Of a stretch of 64,000 bases of DNA, positions 31,883 to 43,869 are shown in pieces. The stretch is from positions 702,501-766,500 of the forward strand of contig JASJOG010000053.1 of the NCBI GenBank assembly GCA_030142905.1. Direction: 5' to 3'. The first letter of the stretch is position 1. Each line of letters begins with the position of its first letter. The notes under the pieces were generated by a model, which worked only from the letters and a program-made list of their open reading frames with translations, did no database searches and was not told the DNA's origin. The DNA comes from Heliopora coerulea (lineage: Eukaryota > Cnidaria > Anthozoa > Scleralcyonacea > Helioporidae). The translations under genes were made by a program, and so were the position numbers.

Positions 31883-34800
31883 AAGAGAGGGAGAGAGAGA
31901 GGGAGAGAGAGAAAGAGGGAGAGAGAGAGAGGGAGGTGGGAGAGAGGAGAGGGAGGTGGGAGAGAGGGATAGAGAGAGAAAGAGAAGGGGAGAGAGGGAG
32001 ACACACACAGAGAGAGACACAGAGAGAGAGGGAGAGACTAACACTAGTATGAAATAGTTCTGCATAGAGACTTTTTGACGTAGTTGTTTAAACTTCCTAA
32101 GATTAGAACTACCAACGTTTGAAATAGCCTTAAAACACGTATGCGTCAGCTTGTTTGAAGCAGTCTGGTTGTCGCGGGGTCGACAAAGACTGAGCAGTTT
32201 TCTCATCATACCTCCTCTGACGTCAAATGATTTCTTTTCGCTGCAAAAACAGACACGTTCTATCTTTCGTAAGAGGGGAAAATTGCTTCGTTTACCCTCG
32301 TCAACTGTATCGCCATCGGCGGTTTTCATTCCACACATCGCAGTTACTGACCACCTGGGAAGCTGCCTCGTATTTCTGGATGAGATCTCCTGACTTCGAG
32401 ACGACTATAAAATCAAAGTAACGTTCCTAAAACAACTGCTTTCTGAAGCGCACTAGGGGTAGGATGAGCAATAAAAAAGCCCATGGGAAAAACGCCAAAC
32501 TGGATACATGCTAATATCACGTGGTAAAATTTTCATACTTTAAATTTAATATTAAATTTTTAATAAATTCATTGACTCTACTACTATTCATGCTATCTGC
32601 TGATCATGAGTAAAATCCCTTCACCTCACTTGTATGCGCGCTTTCAAAAGAGTAATCAAAATTTCCAAAGACTAAATATATATTTCAGAAGAATAATCTC
32701 CATATAACGGATATATATCTAATGTAGTAATTATATATATTTCTAAAGTATAATCACCATCCAATGACTATATATCACTTTGGCACTTTTGATGTAATGC
32801 TCAAATTGAAAACTAAATCGCAAATTTAAAGCGCACCTTCTCTCTGTGTTGGATAATCAACTCGGCCTCAGCTCTAGTTGAATATCTTTTCATCGAATAC
32901 TCGGTCAATTTTTTTTCTTATAATAAAATACAAACTCCGAAAAATAACATCTTGTGAAGAACTCGATGTTCAAGTTGACAAAGACAAGATATAAATTAGA
33001 GGTGATATTTCGAATCTATTACAGAATCATTGTCAAACCTGACAATGATTGGTTTGAGAGGTTTGACAATGAGTCTGTAATAGATTCGAAATATCACCTC
33101 TAATTTTTATCTTGTCTTGTTTTGTCAACTTGAATATCGAGTTCTTCACAAGATGTTATTTTTCGGAGCTTGTGTTTTATTATATTTTTTGAAGCTGTCG
33201 GCTGGTAAAGGTATTTATCTACTTGTTAAAAACAAAATGGCGGCAACTATCTCCACCGAATGGAGACTACAAAAAGATTTGACCAACGTCTTATACACAT
33301 ATCACTAAATTCCTTAACGCCTGTATTTTTTCTTTTTATCGTTTTCTCTTTTTGGACGTCAAAGGGTTAAAAACTTTTTCCTGTTCCACTGAAGATTATG
33401 CGACTCTATTGAAATCAAAATACCCCAACCTTTACTCAAATACCTGCTTCTTTTCTTTAGCTACTTGTGACATTGCTGCATGGTGGGAACTGCATTTCCC
33501 CATAGGTCCCTTGTTATTTTGTTGTTCCTTATGACCCTCGTTATCCTTATCATTGTCGTCATCGTTTTGTGACCGGGCTGCTGCCACTACTTTGTAGCTT
33601 TCGTTATAAAGTTGAAATTTACGAAAGAGGTCCAATTTATCATTCCTTGATCCACCATCGTCTTCTCTCACGGAGTTGCCTGAGGGATAGTTGATCAAAA
33701 TTGTAATGGAATTGAACTGAAAGCTAGCCACGTCATTTCTCAGTTGAACATTGTTTACATTTAGTTTTAAACTGTGACTCTGAGTACATGTTTTTATGTT
33801 GGTATTTGCGTTTGAGTTTGGGTTGGTATCTGTGTAGAGGCCAGTGTGTTTATAAGTTTGTCCACGAGTCTGCATGTGTCTGTATCTGTGTTTGGGTCCA
33901 TATGTCTGTCTGTATCTGTATTTGTGTTTGTGTCTATATATCTGTGTGTATCTGTATTTGTGTTTGTGTCTATATACCTGTCTGTGTCTGTATCCGTGTT
34001 TGTGCCTATATATCTGTCTGTATCTGTATCCGTGTTTGTGCCTATATATCTGTATGTTTGTATCCGTGTTTGTGCCTATATATCTGTCTGTGTCTGTATC
34101 TGTGTTTGTATCTATATATCTGCCTGTCTCTGTAACTGTGTTTATGCCTATATATCTGTCTGTGTCTGTATCTGTTTTTGTGTCTATATATCTGTCTGAG
34201 TCTTTATCCGTGTTTGTGCCTATATATCTGTCTGTGTCTGTAACTGTGTTTGTATCCATATATCTGTCTGTGTATGTAACTGTGTTTGTGCCTGTATATC
34301 TGTCTGTGTCTGTATTCGTGTTTGTGCCTATATATGTCTGTGTCTGTATTCGTGTTTGTGCCTATATATCTGTCTGTGTCTCTAACTGTGTCTATATATC
34401 TGTCTGTGTCCGTAACTGTGTCTGTAACTGTGTCTGTGACGGCGTCTATTTCGGTGTCTCTGCATGTCTTTGTCGGTGTGTATATCCATGGAAGTATATC
34501 CACGGAAGTCTCGATCTGAGCTGGCATCTGGAGCACCAACAATGGAATCGGTAGGATCAACATTCATAAATTAAATGTATCGTGTAAGTTCCTTACTTAA
34601 TTTCATCTGCCTTGCCATATAATGTCCGATAAAGTTTCTGTCTTCTTCTGTTTCATCGTTGGCTTCACTATAACAACGTGGTGTCCAACGCCTCAGGCTA
34701 TAACGAACGAAGTACAGAACAATTTATATGATCGTTACCAACTAAAACCAACGGCCATTTTACTGTGATAAAACACGCTAAAAATATAAAAATTTAAAGA

Positions 34801-37800
34801 ATCTCGGATAGTTCAAGTCGAGAATTTCATTGCAGTTCCAAGTGTTATTCCGAGGATGTAATTTCACCAAAAAAGAAAGTTCTTTATAACTATTTCTGCC
34901 GAATAGAATTTCCGTCCTAGGCCGGCCTAAGATGAGTAGTCTTACTTACCTGCACCTGGACAAAGCAGGTGCCAGTCCTAAACACTTTGGTCTACCCTGG
35001 AATCGTTGAGGAATTCCTGCTGAAAAATTTCAGGTGCGAGAGGACAATGGTTATTAAAGGTAACGGTGTACATTTAGTTACATTTTCCGCATAAAATTTT
35101 CATAGATAATACAAAAGGTCGAAATACTTCAGACCCATAACTAGCATTATGTGAATGGAATCAGCAGGAAATAGCGTCTGACTTCTGAGTCTTCGTTACT
35201 AGCGTTAAGTCAGCAGAGTCAGTAGGTAATGGCACCTGACTTCCGTGACTTCGTAACGGCCATTGTGAGTACCGAGTAAGGAGAAAATAGGGTTTGAATT
35301 GACGTGACCTCTGAGCAGCATAATGGCCTCTGACTCAAACCTCAGACGTCAGACGCTATTTCAGAATGACTTGATTCAGTCAATGCTAGTTTCGGTCCTC
35401 CACGTGAAGTTGTGTTTTTAGAAGTCTTTCGCTAAATTTTGTTCTACGAGCAAAACATTTCCGCTTGTGCGAAACCGGCTCAACAATACGTTCCTCTCAA
35501 TGCTCAGACACCTCTTGTGTTTTGGTGATGCGGGAAAAGTAACTTCATTTGTGGTTAGTATTTATTCTACAATCATTGACAAATTCTAGTTGGAACAATG
35601 TAAAAAGCTTCTTTGTAATCGCATGAAAGGTGAGAGTTGAGCGTGATAAATTTAACCCCCGCACCCTCTACCAACGCAATTTTTTCCACAAATGTGATGT
35701 AAGTGGTTAGGAAGAGTGGCTGCAAACATGCATCCTTGTTATGGAGTACACTGAATATTGTTTAAGTGGCTGGGAGGGATAGTGACTTGTATATCTGCTT
35801 TGTTTCGACAAATTTCTCGGTGATTGTAGATTATCAAGTGAAAGGTTTTACAGTTGTTAAATTAGTTTAGTAAATGAAACGAGAATAAACCTCAGCTATT
35901 GAATAAAAATTACCAGTGAAGCGGAAACAGTGGCGCACATCACACTCACCAGGTCCATCTGAGGAACTTGTCCCTCCTTTCCGAACGTCAGCTTCGTTCA
36001 TTGACTCCAGGTGGTGACGAATCTATTCATACGAGACAAATTTTATGTTCGAGGAAATATATTGTCGAAGTAATATCCCTCTGCCTCGCCGTGAAATATA
36101 TGGACGTCCCAACATGTAACGCAATAAGATTGAGTTCAAGTTTAATGGACACACGCTAACCATTTAATTGCCAAGGCATCTCTTTAAAATTTTACTCAAC
36201 CGTGGGAGAAGTCTGACAGTGAAAGAAGGGCCTATCTGAAACAGTAGCTACAAAAAAGGTGTATTTCATTGGCATAAGGTCAGCATATTCAAGTGAAGAC
36301 AGTAGAGCGCAAGTTGGACCATAAATAGTTAATTTTTGAATTAAGTTCAAAATGTTTCCAGCCAGAGTAACACTGGTTATGTCAGATATACCACCTGGGG
36401 AAACTTTGTCCTACTCGCCAGAAAAACAAGATCAGAACTTTCGTTCTGATCGAATGACTTCGTCGCCTGAACGAGGTATCCATTTGGACACATCTGGTCC
36501 GACTACGCAGTAGCGAAGGCAAACCAATGAGCAGCACTCACTTTGTCGTCTTTGACAGGCTGCGGTGTCGTTGTGCCAGCGGTCTTCTTGTCTTCATTAC
36601 GCGGTTGGACTGGGGTCTTGATATCGTTGTGAGATGAAGCTCCAACCTGGAAGGAAAGTTAAACACAGTTACCAAGGGAAATTGAGTTGTATCAAGGTGG
36701 GATGGCAACTTCTCTTGAAGGAAAATCAAATACAGTTAACCAGGGAAATTGACTTGCATCAGGATGGGTTAACAACTTCTCTTCGGCCGTCATGAAGTCT
36801 TTCCAGACCGTGGTCATACTCGACTGTTTAACTCTAGCAACTACGCAAAATCACTTTTACTTATCAAGCAAAACCTCCAGTCTAGAAAAGTTAAAAAACA
36901 CACTCTTTTAATCTCCCCCTTTTCATCACCTTAATGCTTCCGAGATTGTATTATGATTCCGCTAACTTAAACCGGCTAACTACAAATTATTTCACTAGCC
37001 CACGGGAGATTTCGGGTCAAGAAAAGGTCAAGAACTCAACAGTATCATTAACCTTTTCTAGACAGTGGTCACACTTTACCATTTCAGGGGCGGAGATATA
37101 GGGAGGCAAGAGGGCTTGAGGCCACCCACTTTTAAAGTGGGGGGGGGGGGGCACAGCCTACTCATTTCTGTCCAAGAATACAATGTTCGTTCTTGAATTG
37201 CGAGCGAACCTTGACATGTGGGGGAAATTTGTTGTAACATTAAGTGTAAAACGTCTTAGAAGAAACTGCGATAATTAAAAAAGAAAATTAAAATTGTAGA
37301 GAGGCAAGCGTGGACATTCCACGAAATGTTCTCGCCTAACAAGATTTGTTGGGAAGATATCCTGCGAAACACTCCTACACGTTATTTTCCTTCTGTGCTG
37401 GGGTTTCATCCTAGTGCCTCTAATCCCCAACCTCCACTTTTTGGGAGCTTTTTCCACCCTTGCATTTTACTCTAACAACCACGCCAGACAATTTTACTCG
37501 TCAACTGAATCGCCCATTCGTGTAGCTTCATTACTGATCTGAGAGCAAGAACTGATCAAAACATCGACAGCTGTATTTTATCTAGTAGTCGTTCCTCAGC
37601 CCTTTCCCTTGTAATCAAATGGCGAGAAAAATGAAGACCTACATGATTTCTTTGTTCCAAGGATATTTCATTCGATATTGGGCGATCACTGTTATGATCG
37701 CACACCACATCGTTGTCCACAGGTGTTGAAGGTTGATCCGTGTCCTCCTCCTGTATTTAAAAGAAGAATAATTAGATTATAAACCCGAGACTCGACGAAT

Positions 37801-40800
37801 GCTTTTATTAGTAGCACATTCAAAAGATTTAACTTCTCGACAAACTGTCAGGTCCCCACGCAGGGAACAGGGGGGGACATGCGAGGTGACAAACTCTGGC
37901 GACAAGTGCTTGGCAGATAGATAAACCAGATAATTTGTGCAGAAATGACATGTTAAAGACAGACCTAAACCTTCTTGAAATTTAGCCACTCCTCATGCAA
38001 GTTTCAAGCCTGTTTAAATGGGATCTTCCCCAAGGTGACGAGGATCGCAACTGGACGGGGGTGGGGCTGGGGCTGGGGCTGGGGCTGGGTGAGTCGCGAC
38101 TCCTGCCCTTTTTGTGGGATATCTTGTATCTGCGATGTTATTGGCAGCTTTTTGCCGTTATTTCCCAAAGCCACGTGGATCTACTTTACTCCAAATGATC
38201 AAAATCGCCCCAACGGTGCCACGATATTACCATTCGACCGCTGGCCTTCAAAATTCCTGGTTGCGCCCCTGGTGACATTTCTCTAATTACGATGGCGTCA
38301 CTTCCAGCATTCTGACCAAAGATGTGGCTCAAGTCTTTCCCCCAAACTACAGACAAAACTACAGGCATTCTGCACTGTCCGCTTCCCGAAAATCATTGAT
38401 TTGTATTCGATTGAGGAATAAGCCTCCGACGGAGGGTTGCAGTTTCCATGTGAGCACAGACCAAATAAGATACGAAAAAGACAGATGCAGACAACGAAAA
38501 CATATGCACTGCAGGTTCTAAATATGAAAATAAGAGCCCAGCTCAAAATTCTCACGGAAAGAGACATCTCTCAACAACGGAGTAAAACCATTGTAAACAT
38601 GATTAAGAATATATTTTACTGACGTTTCGTCGCTAGTCGCGCGGCATCTTGAGAGTAAGAATGATTACAGGAAGTTAGCATATTAAATTATATCTATATG
38701 GTATAGGATAATGTGCTAACTCCCTGTATTTATTCCTATTCTGAAGATGTCGCGCGTCAGTAAAATATATTCTTAATCATGTTTACACTGGTTTTACTCC
38801 GTTGTTGAGAGATGTCTCTTTCCGTGAGAAGTTTGTGCTGGGCTCTTATTTTTCATATTGCGACTTCGCTTCCCGACCGGTAAATCGCTGGTAACTATAG
38901 ACAGGTCTTCTAAGTCGGGAAAAATCGAAAAAGGAAAAAAAATAAATAGGGTAAAATTTTCAAATATCAACCTCCGTTTCTTTGCCTAAGGAGTTTTTCC
39001 GCTTCACCAGATTTCTTGCCCATCTCAGACTGTTTCTCTCTTTTCGAGTTTTCAAATGTTTCTTCTTTCTCTAGATAGACGAAAAGTTGAAAAAATATCT
39101 TTTGACACTTGGGAGAACTTACTCAAGGCTAAACTGACTTAAACATTTAACCTCAACAAACATCTATCATAATACTCCTGTGTTCAAACCATTTACTTAA
39201 AACCCGTTTTTCACTAGGCGAATTTTGCCGCGCGAATCGACTTTTCGTTGTTTAAATTGAATAGATCCATCATTAGTTCCAGCCGAAAGCTCATGAGACA
39301 AAAGAAAACGTCGCTTCCCACGAAGAAATTCGTCGGGAGGAAAACGGCCATAAGAGAAAACAATATTGAACAAGGATCCCCTGGCGTTCTTACGGTATGT
39401 TTAAACCATCTAATTATGTTAAAACGACATCACCTGCAACAACAGAGCACCACTACGATCAACATTGCCACCAGCAATACCACAATCAACAGCAATGGAG
39501 AAACAACAGCAGCAACGACAACAACAAAACATCAACAAAGAAAAAACGACAAGGAACCCAATAACGACACCAAAAAGAACACTAAGGGCAATGAATGTAA
39601 CAGCAACAAGAACAGCACCAGGAGAAGAAGAAGAAAACCACAACCAACCACAACAACAACAACAGTAACAACTTCCGTCACAACAATAGTCAACACCTTA
39701 CGGATACATCATACCTTTGTGGCGATTTCTCGTCTTGAATACAGTAGATGCATGGGTAACCCATCCGAGACTGAACTGTCAGAGCCACTTGTGCTAGTTA
39801 TACAAATATTTAAAAATATTTAGCTACCACTTTAGTGCTTTCCATTACTTCCATAATCCCATCTACACTCACATATAGAACGTTGCGCTTTCATATGTGA
39901 AATGAAAATTCCATGCATGAGAATGTTCCAATTTTATATGCTTTTCACATGTGAAATCACATATAAAATTTTCGTAAGATCTTCACCCAACAATGACAAA
40001 CCAAGTCGCGAGATTTCCACGCGTGCAAGAGGCTGAGCACGTGACGGCAAAAAATGTAATACTTGCCTTGATTCTATTCCCGATGCGTAATCCCGATCCA
40101 AATCAACATCTGATAAGTTCATATCTGGCAGTGCCACACCTTCCTCTTTCATTCTCTCGAGAACCATAGATTTTACGTAAATTTCGAGCTCCTTCACTAT
40201 CGCGAAATACTACACAAAACGCCGAACACTAAATTAATATATACCTGTGCGTTATATAGTGACAGTAAAACAAACGGCCGTAGTGTATCGAGTACATGAA
40301 CTCAGACGTTGTCTTTGTCTGGTTCTTTGTATGTGCCTGTGCGACGGAGCTGGTATGATCTGATACAACATGGGCGTAAATATCGACAGGAGTTGCACAG
40401 GATACAAACGTTAATTATATTTTGTGATAATAAGCAAGCAGTGATTGGTCAGTTTTACACTGTCAGGCAATATTTTGTAGTAGATCTCGAAAATAAAAAA
40501 ACAAAAGCATTTGAAGTATTAATATGAGGCAAATAAGAAAAGTGCCAGCCAATTTGACTAACTACCCAAAATGTTGTAGAAAGCCACTTGAAGGAAACCA
40601 ACCGTACCTTGAACTCAGTTGATAAGATGTATGTATCACGCGTGTTTGAATCGCAGTAGGAACCTTATGATCTACGACCTCAACTTCAACGACGCGTCCT
40701 TCGAAACAAAATAATTCTTCATGCAAAACAAAGAGAAGGAATAATTTTTATTCTCCAGGGCGTTCTCAACACCGTTGTCGTTCTTCACACAACGTCATCC

Positions 40801-43800
40801 AAGTCATTTTCACGTCCTAAGGACGATGTCAGCTCGCGTAGTGAAAAAAAGCTCTTTCTTAAGACTGAATTCATCCTAAGACTACAGTCGTTTTAGGAGT
40901 TGTAAAACAAGTTTCAAGTATCAAGCTCGGTGGTCAATAAACCGTGGTTTCTTTGAATGCAGAAATTTTAAAGTACGTCGTCTAAGAAGCTGTCGTCTTA
41001 GATCTTAAGGTCCCTGGTATTAACAACCAATACACAGAAAACTATTAGGAATTCCTGTATTCTTTGATGAGTCTCACTGAGTATTAAAATTTAGTATTAT
41101 TGAGTATTAAAATACCTACAAATAATGAATATTTACGACGTGGTATTGTACCTTAGCTGCTTACTACTAAACATAATGGCCACGAGATTGCTTACCTTTG
41201 ATAAATCTGGATCACAATAATCCAGTAATGTATCACAAAGGTGGTAACCCATTGCCTCAAAGTCAGACGTCGTGAAATGTTGACCACATTTGGTCCCGAG
41301 GGTTGAACCACAAAATGTGGCCTGGCAAATTGGAAAGAGAAAATACAAATAAAGGTGAACATACGTCAGTGAAGTCTTGTTTACACGTGGGCAGGGAACG
41401 GTGATTTAAGTGCACATACACCAAGCAGTGATACAATGAAAACGCATTACGTAATAAAATGAAAATAAAATTAATCACAAATTTAAAAATCACATATTCG
41501 GATCCTTGTACAAAGCATTTTCAATCACAACCTAGCAGAGGGTTAGGATAAGGGGACAGGGTTAGGGTTAAGGTTAGGTTAGGGTTAGGGTGAGGATTAG
41601 GATTAGGATTAGGGTTAGGGTTAGGTTAGGGTTAGGGTTAGGGTTAGGATTAGAGTTAGGGTTAGGGTTAGGGTTAGGGTTAGGGTTAGGATTAGGATTA
41701 GGATTAGTTAGTGTCAGTTAATCTTCAAGCCAACCCAACCCTTTTAATAGGTTGGTAGCTCACCATGCTACGCACCAGGATCCGAATACTTTTATGACTT
41801 GTGATTAAATTTATTTTCATCTCAATATATTTCACACAGTATGAAGACGAAAATTTCGTGAACCCAAGATTTGAGCAAAAACAGAACAAGACCTGAAATT
41901 GTATTTTTGGTGTCTTACGTTTAGCTGATGTTATCAGTTTTCAAGACGTTCACTTTCAGATGATGTACTTTACCATATCCTTGCCCATCCCGAATCGAGA
42001 AACTTACCTCCAAAGTGTAGCTGTTTCGTATACCCAAATTCCACATTACGACTCGTCCAGTGCCACTCTACCCATTAAGAACAAAAATTAAGAATTACGT
42101 ATAACCAAAAGAAATATCTTAAATTATAATAAATTATAAAATTCACACATCAAAATAACATTTAACGGTCTCTACAGTAAGACCTATATACTGTAGACTT
42201 TGATTGAGCATTTGCTAACCACGTCAAGGCGTACCCTGGGATATCACAGTAATCCATGTATTTTTATCACAGTAATCCGTGTGTGTGTTATATCACAGTA
42301 ATCCACGTGTTTTTAATTTTCTTTATCAATGTCTAACTCACCATACACTGATCGCTTGAAGTCATCATGGCTTTAGTTCCAAGTAAAGAAAACTTTTACT
42401 TTATTAGCAAATTCCACCCAGAGATATATTCATAACGGCGAATAGGCAACCAAACTTTCAAAACATTCCTCCATCCTCATCCCTTCAAACTTAACCTAAC
42501 ATTCTCATTCCTCGACATTTCACGTGTCCCTCGACATTCCTCGTGCCCTCCCACATCCTTCTACATAATCCTCAGCACACCCCCCCCCCTACAATTACCT
42601 TCCATAGGCTCACCCAACACACTCATGACACACAAATTCTACACCATACCCTCTCTCTTCCACACACTACCTCCACATCTTTTCCACTGTTCCTCCACAC
42701 CCCCTTTCCATCTTTTTCATTTTTTCCTTCGCTTCCTCGTTCAGTTCTACATACTCCCTCCACACTCCCTCCACACTCCCTCCACACTTGCCATCCCTTT
42801 ATTTGGATTAGCCGATCAAGCCTCGCTTTTTTGCCAAAATTCTTTTGTATCATAATCGCAAGAACGATGTTGGAAAGGGAAAATTAAATGCACATAAATA
42901 AACATGAATTTGGCACCCATTTATGAATATGGTGTACTGTCCCTTTGTTTTTGTTATTTCAGAATCATCCTCAGGGTAACACGAAGAGAAAATTCGACGA
43001 AATTTTCCCTTCTTGTTAAGTTTTGTGAAGATGCAAGCTTTTCCATTATCACAAGTACCTTGCCCTTTTGCACTTTGAATTTACATCGCTTGAAACAAAA
43101 CTAAAAAACGAAACAACAAGTATAGTTCAAGCGGCTGAAAATCTTCAAAATCATCAACGTAAAAAGGACGTTAGAATCGTTGCAAAGATAACGTTACTTG
43201 GCGCGGAAAAAAGAGAAAAAAAGAATGGAGCATAAAAACGTTAAATAAAAATAGGATGCTGCGTGGGCAGTATAAAACAGCACAAAAAGTTAAAAGGTTG
43301 GTAGACTGCCGAATTTTTGATAAAGAATTCTGACGTTTCGAACTATGATCCTTTTCGAGCTATGGCCAGAGCTCGAAACGCTAGAATTCGTTATCATAAA
43401 TTCGGCAGTCTACCAACCTTTTAACTTTTAAAAACGCTAAAGCTTACTTTGTCTTCACAGTTTTTGGACATCATCATGGGGAACACTCTTTCTCTAAAAC
43501 CATCTTGAAGACTTTGTCGATCCTCACATCCGTACATGAACACATTCTGCTTGCGGCTATGACCATGGAGATCGCAATATAACGTAACCTCTTTTTCTTC
43601 TTTCAACCTAAACGACAGACCAGTCGTTGTAGAGTGACCAGCATTTGTAGTGTGGCGGATTAGAATCAGAAGAATTGACATTAGAATCAAGGAGCATTGT
43701 GGCTGAAGACTGGTGCGGAGGCTTGATAATAACGTGCCTTTAATTGGGATTTTGTGAAATCACGTTCTGCTGGCAGGGAAATTACCCTCTTTGTCTCTGT

Positions 43801-43808
43801 CCTCCTCC

Positions 43809-43869
<61 letters not shown>

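Noticed and set aside
31735..32052. Arg-Glu repeat frame and antisense Ser-Leu frames
   Set aside because: Generated by the (GA)n microsatellite; no splice context or non-repeat conserved part on the plus strand.
33432..34259. 275-codon minus-strand frame rich in Asp-Thr-Tyr-Arg
   Set aside because: Most of it is the 30-bp minisatellite read through; only 33444-33679 is a real exon, with its own splice sites.
33880..34450. CRISPR-like regular array of 30-base units
   Set aside because: Units are contiguous with no unique spacers, and the genome is eukaryotic; it is a minisatellite.
41536..41716. A chromosome end
   Set aside because: Normal exons of the same gene continue on both sides, so the TTAGGG array is internal.
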